NCBI GenBank assembly: GCA_964583165.1
Contig: CAZOVK010000106.1
Coordinates: forward strand, 1-6,091
Source of the DNA: CAZOVK01 sp964583165
GTDB taxonomy: Bacteria; Bacillota; Clostridia; Lachnospirales; WRAX01
Reading direction: 5' to 3'
DNA: 6,091 nucleotides
Positions 1-6,036 of this stretch are shown in pieces (positions within the stretch are counted from its first letter, which is position 1; each line of letters begins with the position of its first letter). The notes under the pieces are model-generated. The model searched no databases. It saw only the letters and a list, made by a program, of their open reading frames with translations, and was not told where the DNA came from. The position numbers were made by a program, and so were the translations under genes.

Positions 1-100
1 CCGAAGCCCAGTTAAGGTACATCGGTATGAAATCTGACTCGCGAAAAGGACGCAATATGAGCCGCTCTGTTTCTAAAACTACCGTGCCAAGTAAGCGCAT
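1..100 (-). CDS. GNAT family N-acetyltransferase, N-terminal part only
   Basis: Only the first 33 codons are inside the window; the gene continues past position 1. The reading starts at ATG (98-100), five bases after a perfect GGAGG. Residues 9-24 read LETERLILRPFRESDF, the N-terminal signature of RimJ/RimL-like GNAT acetyltransferases, where this strand and the following helix begin the acetyl-CoA-binding fold. Family members transfer an acetyl group from acetyl-CoA to an amine, such as a protein N-terminus, an amino sugar or a small molecule. The substrate cannot be told from this fragment because the acetyl-CoA loop (R/Q-x-x-G-x-G/A) lies outside. It follows the adenosyltransferase stop by 15 bases, so it is probably the seventh gene of the same transcript. 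The family call is fairly safe; the specific function is unknown. Confidence 0.85.
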   Translation of the reverse strand, partial: MRLLGTVVLETERLILRPFRESDFIPMYLNWAS

Positions 101-105
101 GATGA

Positions 106-110
106 CCTCC
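106..110 (-). promoter_or_regulatory. Ribosome binding site of the GNAT gene
   Basis: On the minus strand this reads GGAGG, five bases before the ATG at 98-100. It lies in the 15-base gap after the adenosyltransferase stop codon and supports a real gene start in a reading frame that is cut by the window edge. Confidence 0.8.
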
Positions 111-115
111 AGAAG

Positions 116-619
116 TTAGCCGTCAACACGTCCATTATACCAGAAATCGTTGTAGCGTGCAAATATAAATAAATAATCCGACAATCTGTTGACATATGCG
201 CGAATGCCGTCAGATATTTCTTCGTCTTGGCGATAAAGAAGCCTTTCGGCTCGACGCGCAACCGTTCGCGCAACATCTGCCCGCGCCGACACCTCACAAC
301 CGCCCGGTATGACAAACCCTTTTAGCGGCGGCGTTTTCGCCGAAAGCGCGTCAATCTCGCGCTCAAGCAAAGTCGCGCGTTCTGCCCAGTCAAAAGCGCC
401 GTATCCCGCCAATTCGCCCATCAGGTCGAATAACTGTTTTATAGTTTCTTCTATATAATATGCGTCAGGTGGCATGTTCTTTAACACACGTATAAGCCCT
501 AAATGCGCACAAAGTTCGTCGAGCGTGCCTAAAAGCTCAAACGCCGCGCCACCCTTGTTCATACGTGTGCCGCGAAGGTCGGTTTGACCGCTGTCGCCTT
601 TTTTCGTGTATATCTTCAT
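116..619 (-). CDS. PduO-type cob(I)yrinic acid a,c-diamide (cob(I)alamin) adenosyltransferase
   Basis: This enzyme transfers the adenosyl group of ATP to Co(I) corrinoid, making adenosylcobalamin (coenzyme B12), in the cytoplasm. The 167-residue protein is slightly shorter than usual for the family (roughly 180-190). Visible signatures are the N-terminal ATP-binding segment IYTKKGDSGQTDL (3-15), GTLDEL (31-36), FVIPGG (102-107), ARTVARRAER (117-126) and the very characteristic YVNRLSDYLFIFAR (142-155). By alignment from memory with the Lactobacillus reuteri enzyme, D34 and R118 match the D35-R128 pair and F102 matches F112, which shapes the corrin pocket. The usual LH before the ART motif is replaced (A114-D115). 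The ATG lies 2 bases after the thiI stop, with GGAG 8 bases upstream, so it is probably cotranscribed with thiI. No other cobalamin gene is in the window, so the coenzyme's user must be encoded elsewhere. It could equally be named pduO or cobO-like by different pipelines. Confidence 0.93.
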   Translation of the reverse strand: MKIYTKKGDSGQTDLRGTRMNKGGAAFELLGTLDELCAHLGLIRVLKNMPPDAYYIEETIKQLFDLMGELAGYGAFDWAERATLLEREIDALSAKTPPLKGFVIPGGCEVSARADVARTVARRAERLLYRQDEEISDGIRAYVNRLSDYLFIFARYNDFWYNGRVDG

Positions 620-621
620 AT

Positions 622-1785
622 TTACAACTCCAATGTTTCAATATTGGCTATCGCTTGTTCTATAAGTGGTTTCAGCCCGTCCATTTTGCGTTCTATGTTC
701 TCTATGATATTGCGTTTGGGCTTCGTTTCGGGGTGTTTCGGCACGAACACCGTACAGCAGTCCTCATAAGGGCGAATGCTGATGTCGAATGTGCCGATTT
801 TCTTGGCTATGTCTACAATGTCTTGCTTGTCATACGCCGCAAGCGGGCGCAAAATCGGTAGGCTCGCCGCCGATTCACAAGCGTTAAGGCTGTGGAGTGT
901 CTGACTTGCGACTTGCCCGACTGAATCGCCTGTTATTAGCGTCTGACAATCAGATTGAAGCGCCAGCGCGTCGGCAATACGTAACATTGAGCGTTTGAGC
1001 ATAATCGTCAAGCGGGTTTCGGGTGTATGTTCAAGCAGATGAAGTTGAACATCCGTAAAGTTCACAATGTGAAGCTTAACGCCGTTCGTATAGTAAGACA
1101 ACCGCTTCGCCAAATCGATAACCTTTTCTTTCGCGCGTTCTGATGTATACGGCGGCGAATGGAAGTAGACCGCTTCAATCGTGACACCGCGTTTAGCTGC
1201 GAGAAATCCTGCTATGGGGCTGTCAATCCCGCCAGACAACAGCAACATGCCCTTGCCCGTCGTGCCCAGCGGCAAACCGCCAAGCCCCGCACAGACCCGC
1301 GCGTAGATATAGGCGCGTCGGCGTATCTCAACAAACACCGTGAAATCGGGCTTATGCACGTCAACCTTCAAATCTGTGTTAGTGGCGATATACCCACCAA
1401 CGTCAGCCGCGAGTTCTTGCGAGTGAATCGGGTAGTCTTTGTCGGCACGTTTGACTTCGACCTTAAACGTCTTACCACCCGCGGCCTTCGCCTCTACAAT
1501 TGCGATTTCGCGTATCGTCTGGGCATCGCGGTTATCACTAATCACACAAGGGCAAACCGCTATCACGCCGAAAACCGAGGCCGCCCGCTCAATCGCCGCC
1601 ACCTCGTTTGCGCCCTCGGGTAATTCTACAAGAAAACGCCCGCGCTCGGCGCGAACGACCGCTCCTTGCACATCCGAAAACCGCTTCTCAATGTCATTCT
1701 TGAGCTTGTCCTCGAAAATCCAGCGGTTGTTCCCACGTAGCGCAATCTCGCCAAACTTTATCAATAACCCGCGAATACCGTTCAT
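622..1785 (-). CDS. thiI: tRNA 4-thiouridine synthase ThiI (short form, no rhodanese domain)
   Basis: ThiI uses ATP to activate uridine 8 of tRNA by adenylation and inserts sulfur to give 4-thiouridine; in some bacteria it also takes part in making the thiamine thiazole. The 387-residue protein has an N-terminal ferredoxin-like segment beginning NGIRGLLIKFGEIALRGNN (2-20), a THUMP tRNA-binding domain at about 60-165, and a PP-loop ATPase domain with SGGIDSP (184-190) and ITGDSVGQVASQTL (284-297). The conserved cysteine region is EDCCTVF (341-347), where C343 or C344 should correspond to the sulfur-accepting cysteine of the catalytic domain. Compared with the about 480-residue E. coli protein it lacks the C-terminal rhodanese domain, as in Bacillus. 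Its ATG overlaps the desulfurase stop by 4 bases (ATGA), with GGAGG 8 bases upstream, implying translational coupling to its probable sulfur donor. Confidence 0.96.
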   Translation of the reverse strand: MNGIRGLLIKFGEIALRGNNRWIFEDKLKNDIEKRFSDVQGAVVRAERGRFLVELPEGANEVAAIERAASVFGVIAVCPCVISDNRDAQTIREIAIVEAKAAGGKTFKVEVKRADKDYPIHSQELAADVGGYIATNTDLKVDVHKPDFTVFVEIRRRAYIYARVCAGLGGLPLGTTGKGMLLLSGGIDSPIAGFLAAKRGVTIEAVYFHSPPYTSERAKEKVIDLAKRLSYYTNGVKLHIVNFTDVQLHLLEHTPETRLTIMLKRSMLRIADALALQSDCQTLITGDSVGQVASQTLHSLNACESAASLPILRPLAAYDKQDIVDIAKKIGTFDISIRPYEDCCTVFVPKHPETKPKRNIIENIERKMDGLKPLIEQAIANIETLEL

Positions 1786-2897
1786 CGCCTAGTCCTCCGT
1801 AGTATTGGTACTGTCGCCATGAGTTTTGCCGAAACAATCAAGGCCTCGGCCGTGTTGTTCTCAACCGAGAAACTGAACCGCAAGGCCGATTCGGCACGCG
1901 CTCGCCCGATACCCAGATAGGTCAAGCCCGCCGCCGTTTTGTCGTGTGACGAACACGCCGCACCCGCCGATACATAGACTTCCTGCTCTGATAGGGCGTT
2001 TAGAACCGTTTCGGCGCGTGTGCCGACAAAACTTAGATTGATAATAAACGGTGACGCACTGTCGCCGTTGATATAACAATCGGGTAAGTCACGCTCCAAT
2101 TTTGCCATAACCGCTTTGATGTGTTTGATAACCTCTTTTGGCGCGTTCGCAAACCACTCAGCCGCCGCCGCAAAGGCCACAATCCCGCCGACATTCTCTG
2201 TGCCCGCGCGAACGCCGCTCTGCTGATGACCGCCAAAGACAGTCGGGCGCAAGAAGTCCTTATTACGCGCATACAATAAACCCGTACCTTTAAACCCATG
2301 AAGTTTATGCGCGCTGGCCGTCAGAAAATCGACCCGCGCTTCGTCCAAATTTAAGGGGAACTTCAAAAACCCTTGAACACTGTCTACATGAAACAGTGTC
2401 TTGGCGTTCCGTTCCTTAATAGTCTGCCCAATCGCGCTTATATCTTGTATTACACCTGTTTCGTTATTCACATGAATGACGCTCACAAGCGCCGTGTTAT
2501 CACGTATTTCGTGCGCAAGCCTGTCAATATCAACAAACCCGCTCTCATTCACACCCAGAACCGTCAACTCATGCCCCATACGTTCCAAAGCACGAAACGT
2601 TTCAAGCACAGACGGATGTTCGGCGGCTGTCGTTATGTAGTGAAGCTTTCTATCGCGCTGTGTGCCCAGAATGACAAGGTTGTTCGCCTCTGTCGCGCCG
2701 CTTGTGAAGTAGATTTTGTCAGCGTGGCAACCCAGAAAACCCGAAAGCTTCGCCCGCGCACTAGTCACACGCCGTTCAGCCAGAAGCCCTAAACCATGCC
2801 GCGCCGACGGGTTCCCGAAGTCTTCAGCGCACTCTAAAAACGCATCAACAGCGGGCTTGCATGGTTTTGTCGTGGCGGCATTGTCGAAATAAATCAT
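1782..2897 (-). CDS. Cysteine desulfurase, NifS/IscS-like (NifZ-type partner of ThiI)
   Basis: This PLP enzyme removes sulfur from L-cysteine, giving alanine and an enzyme-bound persulfide. The 371 residues carry the class-V aminotransferase signatures in order: YFDNAATT (3-10), TSGATEANN (65-73), EHPSV with H94 stacking on PLP, VNNETG (143-148), HVDSVQG (170-176) with D172 and Q175 contacting PLP, and SAHKLHGFKGTG (195-206) with the Schiff-base lysine K198. GGHQQSGVRAGTENV (222-236) follows, then SAGAACSS with the persulfide cysteine C315. All key residues are present, so it should be active. Its ATG is one base after the rsmE stop, with GGAGG 6 bases upstream, and its end overlaps thiI by 4 bases. 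That arrangement matches the Bacillus nifZ-thiI pair, so the likely role is feeding sulfur to ThiI rather than general Fe-S assembly. No IscU or SufU scaffold gene is nearby. The gene name is left open because several paralogues share these motifs. Confidence 0.94.
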   Translation of the reverse strand: MIYFDNAATTKPCKPAVDAFLECAEDFGNPSARHGLGLLAERRVTSARAKLSGFLGCHADKIYFTSGATEANNLVILGTQRDRKLHYITTAAEHPSVLETFRALERMGHELTVLGVNESGFVDIDRLAHEIRDNTALVSVIHVNNETGVIQDISAIGQTIKERNAKTLFHVDSVQGFLKFPLNLDEARVDFLTASAHKLHGFKGTGLLYARNKDFLRPTVFGGHQQSGVRAGTENVGGIVAFAAAAEWFANAPKEVIKHIKAVMAKLERDLPDCYINGDSASPFIINLSFVGTRAETVLNALSEQEVYVSAGAACSSHDKTAAGLTYLGIGRARAESALRFSFSVENNTAEALIVSAKLMATVPILRRTRR

Positions 2898-2898
2898 G

Positions 2899-3627
2899 CT
2901 AGACCTCCAGCGCGTAGTTTATGTTACTGACCACATAAAGCCCCGCCGTTTCGGCGCGTAGAATCCGCTTGCCGAGGGTTATAGATTTGAAGCCGCCCAC
3001 TGTGAGCCGTTCGACCTCGTTTTCGCTGATGCCGCCCTCACTACCGACAAACAAGCCGATATGTTCGGGCATTGATTTTATCGACCGCAAAGCCGAACGA
3101 AGCGAAACGTCTTGCTCGCGCTCATAGGCTACAAGTTTACAATCAGCATTTTGCGCGTCCTTAATCGCTTCATCAAGCGTCATTACGTGGCTGACCTCGG
3201 GGATAATCCCGCGCCCACACTGTTCGGCCGCGCTATGGGCTATGCGCTCCCAACGCGCGTGTTTGTTCGCGGCTTCTTTTTGTGGCACAGAATAAGCGGT
3301 CACCACAGGCACAAACGCCGTCACACCCATTTCAATGCCCTTTTGTATGACGAACTCCATTTTGTCGGCTTTCATGAGGGCTTGATAGAGTGTGATTTTA
3401 TAGGGGTTCTCAGCGCTGTTGCTTTCGATATACTCAACACGCAAAATTGTTTCACGCTTTGTGGTTGATACAACCGAACACAAATAATCCACGCCGCCCG
3501 CGTCACATACGACCACGGTTTCATTGGGTTTTAGGCGCAAAACAAGCGCGTGGGCGTGTTCTTCTTGTGGTAGTTTCACCGACTCGCCCACAACAGCGAC
3601 TAAACCGCGTATAAAGAAGCGTGTCAT
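2899..3627 (-). CDS. rsmE: 16S rRNA (uracil(1498)-N(3))-methyltransferase RsmE
   Basis: RsmE is a SPOUT-class methyltransferase that uses S-adenosylmethionine to methylate N3 of U1498 in 16S rRNA on the small ribosomal subunit. From the ATG at 3625-3627 the protein is 242 residues. It starts MTRFFIRG as family members do, with an N-terminal PUA-like domain to about residue 70. The C-terminal trefoil-knot domain contains KADKMEFVIQKGIEMGV (87-103), RIAHSAAEQCGRGIIPE (128-144), the SAM-loop motif FVGSEGGIS (193-201) and LGKRILRAETA (218-228). An in-frame ATG 36 bases upstream (3661-3663) would add 12 residues. I prefer 3627 because it gives the family N-terminus and an ATGA overlap with the prmA stop. 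Neither start has a good Shine-Dalgarno sequence, so translation probably depends on coupling to prmA. Residue 112 is Tyr where relatives such as B. subtilis YqeU have Arg in the (E/S)RS motif. Confidence 0.95.
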   Translation of the reverse strand: MTRFFIRGLVAVVGESVKLPQEEHAHALVLRLKPNETVVVCDAGGVDYLCSVVSTTKRETILRVEYIESNSAENPYKITLYQALMKADKMEFVIQKGIEMGVTAFVPVVTAYSVPQKEAANKHARWERIAHSAAEQCGRGIIPEVSHVMTLDEAIKDAQNADCKLVAYEREQDVSLRSALRSIKSMPEHIGLFVGSEGGISENEVERLTVGGFKSITLGKRILRAETAGLYVVSNINYALEV

Positions 3628-4595
3628 AGCGTTTGTGAGGGTTTCGCCGTAATCGCTACCCATTCATCACGTACATTAAAGGCAATGGGCGTAAAGCCCG
3701 CGGTTTTCACGGCTTCAACAACTTCCTCGCCGCGCGACAAGATAATCCCCGAAAGGATAATCACGCCATCAGCCTTAACCAGAGTCTTAGCAAACGGCAA
3801 AATGGCGAGAATCACATCCGCGATAATATTACAGACAACAATATCAGCCCCCGCCGCAACAGCCCTAGCGCGGAAGCTTTCGTTGCCGATAATATCGCCG
3901 TGAATGAACTCATAATCGGTTATGGAGTTAAGCCCCATATTCTCGTCAATGATATTCTTCGCGGACGGCTCTATCTCCGTGAGTGTCGCGAACGCCGCAC
4001 CCAGTTTCATAGCTGTGGCCGCCAAAATTCCGCTACCGCAACCGATGTCGAGTATTCGTGATTCGGGTTTTACGAACTTTTCAAGCTCCGCCATAACCAG
4101 TTGAGTCGTCTGGTGTAAGCCCGTCCCGAAGATATGGCCGGGGTTTAGCGTAACAACCGCGTCACCATCGGCAGGCGTATACTCCTCCCAAAACGGGCGC
4201 ACAACCACATGTTGCCCCACGCGAAACGGCTTGTAATGCTCACGCCACTTGTCGAGCCAACTCTCATCCAGCACATTGTCAGCCACAAGCACGAGCCGCC
4301 CCAAGGCCCCGTCTAAGTCCTCGGCGCGAATTTCTTCTAACCTACTGCGGATAGCCGGGAACAAATCGTCCCGGCCACCCGCTTCTACATAAAACTTGAC
4401 TTCTGTTTCGTCTATGCGTTTCGCCATCAAAGCGTCGTCCACATAGTCAACAGTCACCGACAAACCCGCCAAAAACTCGCGCAAATCCTCAGCGTCGATA
4501 ATCTCAACGCCATAAATGCCGAAATCGGTGAGCATGTCGGCTATAACCTCAATGCCAATCGTCGTTGTGTAAACAGTAGCTTCAAGCCACTCCAT
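3624..4595 (-). CDS. prmA: Ribosomal protein L11 methyltransferase PrmA
   Basis: PrmA uses S-adenosylmethionine to methylate ribosomal protein L11, at several lysines and the N-terminus in E. coli. The 323-residue protein is slightly longer than the usual 290-315. Residues 1 to about 100 form the substrate-recognition domain, followed by the linker W117/Y121 region (WREHYKPFRVG, 117-127). The methyltransferase domain contains NPGHIFGTGLHQTT (151-164), the SAM-binding motif ILDIGCGSGILAATA (181-195), an acidic motif-II strand LTEIEP (205-210) and DIVVCNIIAD (251-260), equivalent to the family's NI(L)A motif. It ends with EWVAITAK (311-318), typical of PrmA. The start codon overlaps the aminopeptidase stop by one base (TAATG), with GAGG seven bases upstream, and its stop overlaps rsmE by 4 bases. 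The prmA-rsmE pairing is common in bacteria and both act on the ribosome. The Thr in the common FGTGTH is Leu here (L160). Confidence 0.96.
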   Translation of the reverse strand: MEWLEATVYTTTIGIEVIADMLTDFGIYGVEIIDAEDLREFLAGLSVTVDYVDDALMAKRIDETEVKFYVEAGGRDDLFPAIRSRLEEIRAEDLDGALGRLVLVADNVLDESWLDKWREHYKPFRVGQHVVVRPFWEEYTPADGDAVVTLNPGHIFGTGLHQTTQLVMAELEKFVKPESRILDIGCGSGILAATAMKLGAAFATLTEIEPSAKNIIDENMGLNSITDYEFIHGDIIGNESFRARAVAAGADIVVCNIIADVILAILPFAKTLVKADGVIILSGIILSRGEEVVEAVKTAGFTPIAFNVRDEWVAITAKPSQTL

Positions 4596-5890
4596 TAGTC
4601 TACCTCGTAAAATGCGCGGAAGGCGCGAATAATATAATCATTGTCAACCACAGCCGCGAACTCGCGAATCGAGTGCATCGACAGAAGTGGCGCGCCCACG
4701 TCTACGACATTCGTACAGAGATTCGCCGCCACAATCGGGCCGATTGTGCTACCCGATACCCTGTCAGAGCGTTCGGCGCCGTATTGATAAGGCACGTCGC
4801 CGGCTTTGCAGACAGAAGCGAAAATCGCGGCCGTGTAGCCGTTTGTCGCATAGTTTTTGCGTGCCGCATGTTTGATGACGGGGCCGTTGCCCATCATAGC
4901 GCGGTTCGTTGGGTCAGATTCTTTTTCATAATTCGGGTGGAAGGCGTGGGCTAAGTCAGCACTCACAACCACAGACTTTCTAAGCGCGATTATAAACTCT
5001 TCAAATGTCTTGCCCATTGAACGCACGGCGCGTTGTAAAGTATCGCGCAAGAACGACGAACCCGCGCCGTTTTCTGAGCGGCTACCTGTTTCTTCGTTAT
5101 CGAGCATTGTAAACACCGTGAAATAGTTACTGTCTTTCGCATCTAAGAATGCCCTAAGCCCCGCATAACACATCCACAAATCGTCAAGGCGCGGCGCACT
5201 GAAAAACTCGTCTTTAGCGCCCACGACAGTTGACGGAGCGTGTTCATACAACATCAAATCGAAGTCAACAATCTCATCCAGACTGCAACCGACGCTCTCA
5301 CAAATCATCTTCAACAGATAGTTGTCTTTCTCTAATTCTTCTGTCACAAAGCCCAGAATCGGGGCTGTATCTGTTTGAGCGTTATACTCATAACCTGAGT
5401 TGAGCTTCTTGTTGATATGTATGCACAAATTTGGGATATACAAAACAGGCTTTTGAACATCGATAAGCACTTCACGCGGCGCAAACGCTTTCTCACCGCG
5501 AAGCAATAACCGCCCCGCCAAACTAAGCGGTCTGTCAAACCAACTCGGTATAATCGGTCCGCCATAAGGCTCGGTGTTGAGCTTCAAAATGCGCTTCTCT
5601 GTCAGCATCTCGGCGTTCGGCTTAATCTTGAAACAAGGCGCGTCACCATGCGCCCCGATAACGCGGAACCCATGCTTTTCAACCTCGCCACTGCCCGTCT
5701 TAAACGCCAACAACGAACAAGAATTGTGCATAACAAAATACTTCGTATGGGGTAATAATGCCCAAACTTCGCCCTCATCCAGCTTAATAAAGCCCGCGTG
5801 CTCCAACATGTCGGCCGAATATTTCGCCGCGTGATAGGGTGTCATGCTCTGGTCAACATAGGTCAACAGTTCATCAATCTGATATTCCAC
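4595..5890 (-). CDS. M18 family metallo-aminopeptidase (aspartyl aminopeptidase-like)
   Basis: M18 enzymes are cytoplasmic two-zinc aminopeptidases, usually large tetrahedral dodecamers, that trim N-terminal residues (often Asp/Glu) from peptides. This 431-residue protein is full length. Family landmarks are DQSMTPYHAAK (13-23), AHGDAPCFKIKPN (80-92), YGGPIIPSWFDRPLSLAGR (109-127), SAPRLDDL (231-238), LDNEETGSRSENGA (263-276), SADLAHAFHPNY (310-321), GPVIK (336-340) and GAPLLSMHSIRE (399-410). By family alignment from memory the zinc ligands are H81, D236, E267, D312 and H406, all present, and E266 is the likely general base. The start is a GTG (5888-5890): an in-frame stop lies six codons upstream, and the next Met (M16) would cut into the conserved N-terminal motif. 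The AGGTG ribosome binding site is 5 bases upstream. It is the first gene after the minus-strand promoter. No signal peptide is seen. In the family motif after HPNY, the usual K-H is E324-S325. Confidence 0.95.
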   Translation of the reverse strand: MEYQIDELLTYVDQSMTPYHAAKYSADMLEHAGFIKLDEGEVWALLPHTKYFVMHNSCSLLAFKTGSGEVEKHGFRVIGAHGDAPCFKIKPNAEMLTEKRILKLNTEPYGGPIIPSWFDRPLSLAGRLLLRGEKAFAPREVLIDVQKPVLYIPNLCIHINKKLNSGYEYNAQTDTAPILGFVTEELEKDNYLLKMICESVGCSLDEIVDFDLMLYEHAPSTVVGAKDEFFSAPRLDDLWMCYAGLRAFLDAKDSNYFTVFTMLDNEETGSRSENGAGSSFLRDTLQRAVRSMGKTFEEFIIALRKSVVVSADLAHAFHPNYEKESDPTNRAMMGNGPVIKHAARKNYATNGYTAAIFASVCKAGDVPYQYGAERSDRVSGSTIGPIVAANLCTNVVDVGAPLLSMHSIREFAAVVDNDYIIRAFRAFYEVD

Positions 5891-5895
5891 GGTAA

Positions 5896-5905
5896 CACCT
5901 GCCCC
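5896..5905 (-). promoter_or_regulatory. Ribosome binding site fixing the GTG start of the aminopeptidase
   Basis: On the minus strand this purine-rich stretch reads GGGGCAGGTG, with AGGTG five bases before the GTG at 5888-5890. It is the only plausible Shine-Dalgarno sequence here and supports the non-ATG start. Confidence 0.65.
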
Positions 5906-5920
5906 TTATTTAATAACTTC

Positions 5921-5949
5921 ATTATACCCCAACTCTACACCCTTTTCAA
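5921..5949 (-). promoter_or_regulatory. Sigma-A-type promoter of the aminopeptidase-prmA-rsmE-desulfurase-thiI operon
   Basis: On the minus strand a TTGAAA -35 hexamer (5944-5949) and a perfect TATAAT -10 hexamer (5921-5926) are separated by 17 bases (5927-5943). Transcription should begin near 5914, giving a short leader of about 24 bases before the GTG start. No riboswitch or attenuator could fit in such a leader, and no repressor site is evident, so expression looks constitutive. The call rests on hexamer match and position. Confidence 0.85.
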
Positions 5950-5987
5950 TCCATTTTTCCATTCTTGCAAGATTTTTGAAAAAACGC

Positions 5988-6016
5988 TTGACAAAAGCTT
6001 TTCGATGTTATATAAT
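5988..6016 (+). promoter_or_regulatory. Consensus sigma-A promoter of the tRNA-Pro gene
   Basis: The plus strand has perfect TTGACA (5988-5993) and TATAAT (6011-6016) hexamers with the optimal 17-base spacer. A/T-rich tracts upstream (TTTTTG then six A, 5973-5984) resemble an UP element that binds the RNA polymerase alpha subunits. The start site should be near 6023, leaving about 14 bases of leader for RNase P to remove before the tRNA 5' end at 6037. A full consensus promoter fits a stable-RNA gene. Confidence 0.93.
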
Positions 6017-6036
6017 ACGCTTGTTGTGAAGCACGG

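Larger units (their letters stand above)
1..5926 (-). other. Probable seven-gene operon
   Basis: Seven co-directional genes have junctions of 1-base overlap, 4-base overlap, 1-base gap, 4-base overlap, 2-base gap and 15-base gap. I see no hairpin-plus-T-run terminator or promoter-like hexamer pair between them; there is no room for one. A single promoter (5921-5949) precedes the first gene. The transcript continues beyond position 1, so its end is unknown. That it is a single mRNA is inference from spacing. Confidence 0.8.

Noticed and set aside
584..604. Lys in place of Thr in the adenosyltransferase YTKTGD motif (YTKKGD).
   Set aside because: Related active enzymes differ at this position (KNGD in L. 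reuteri PduO, from memory), so it is within normal family variation.
1159..1792. Long plus-strand open frames opposite thiI (1159-1623 and 1439-1792).
   Set aside because: They lie antisense to a gene with clear THUMP and PP-loop motifs, show no recognisable domain and no ribosome binding site I could identify. They are shadows of GC-biased codon use.
2373..2792. A 139-codon plus-strand open frame opposite the cysteine desulfurase.
   Set aside because: The opposite strand carries every PLP and cysteine motif of the desulfurase; the antisense translation has no recognisable domain or composition of a real protein.
2006..2959. A 14-base direct repeat (CCGTTTCGGCGCGT) at 2006-2019 and 2946-2959, and four copies of TCGGCGCG (1646, 2011, 2951, 4321).
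   Set aside because: Each copy falls in coding sequence and encodes Arg-Ala-Glu in frame on the minus strand (e.g. TRAETV and LRAETA). Shared codon preference explains them; there is no regular spacing or array structure.
4110..4118. Leu instead of Thr in the PrmA FGTGTH motif, and Glu for Asp in motif II.
   Set aside because: The Thr position varies among PrmA homologues (for example Asn in some), and Glu can still hold the SAM ribose. The rest of the protein is canonical, so loss of function is not suggested.
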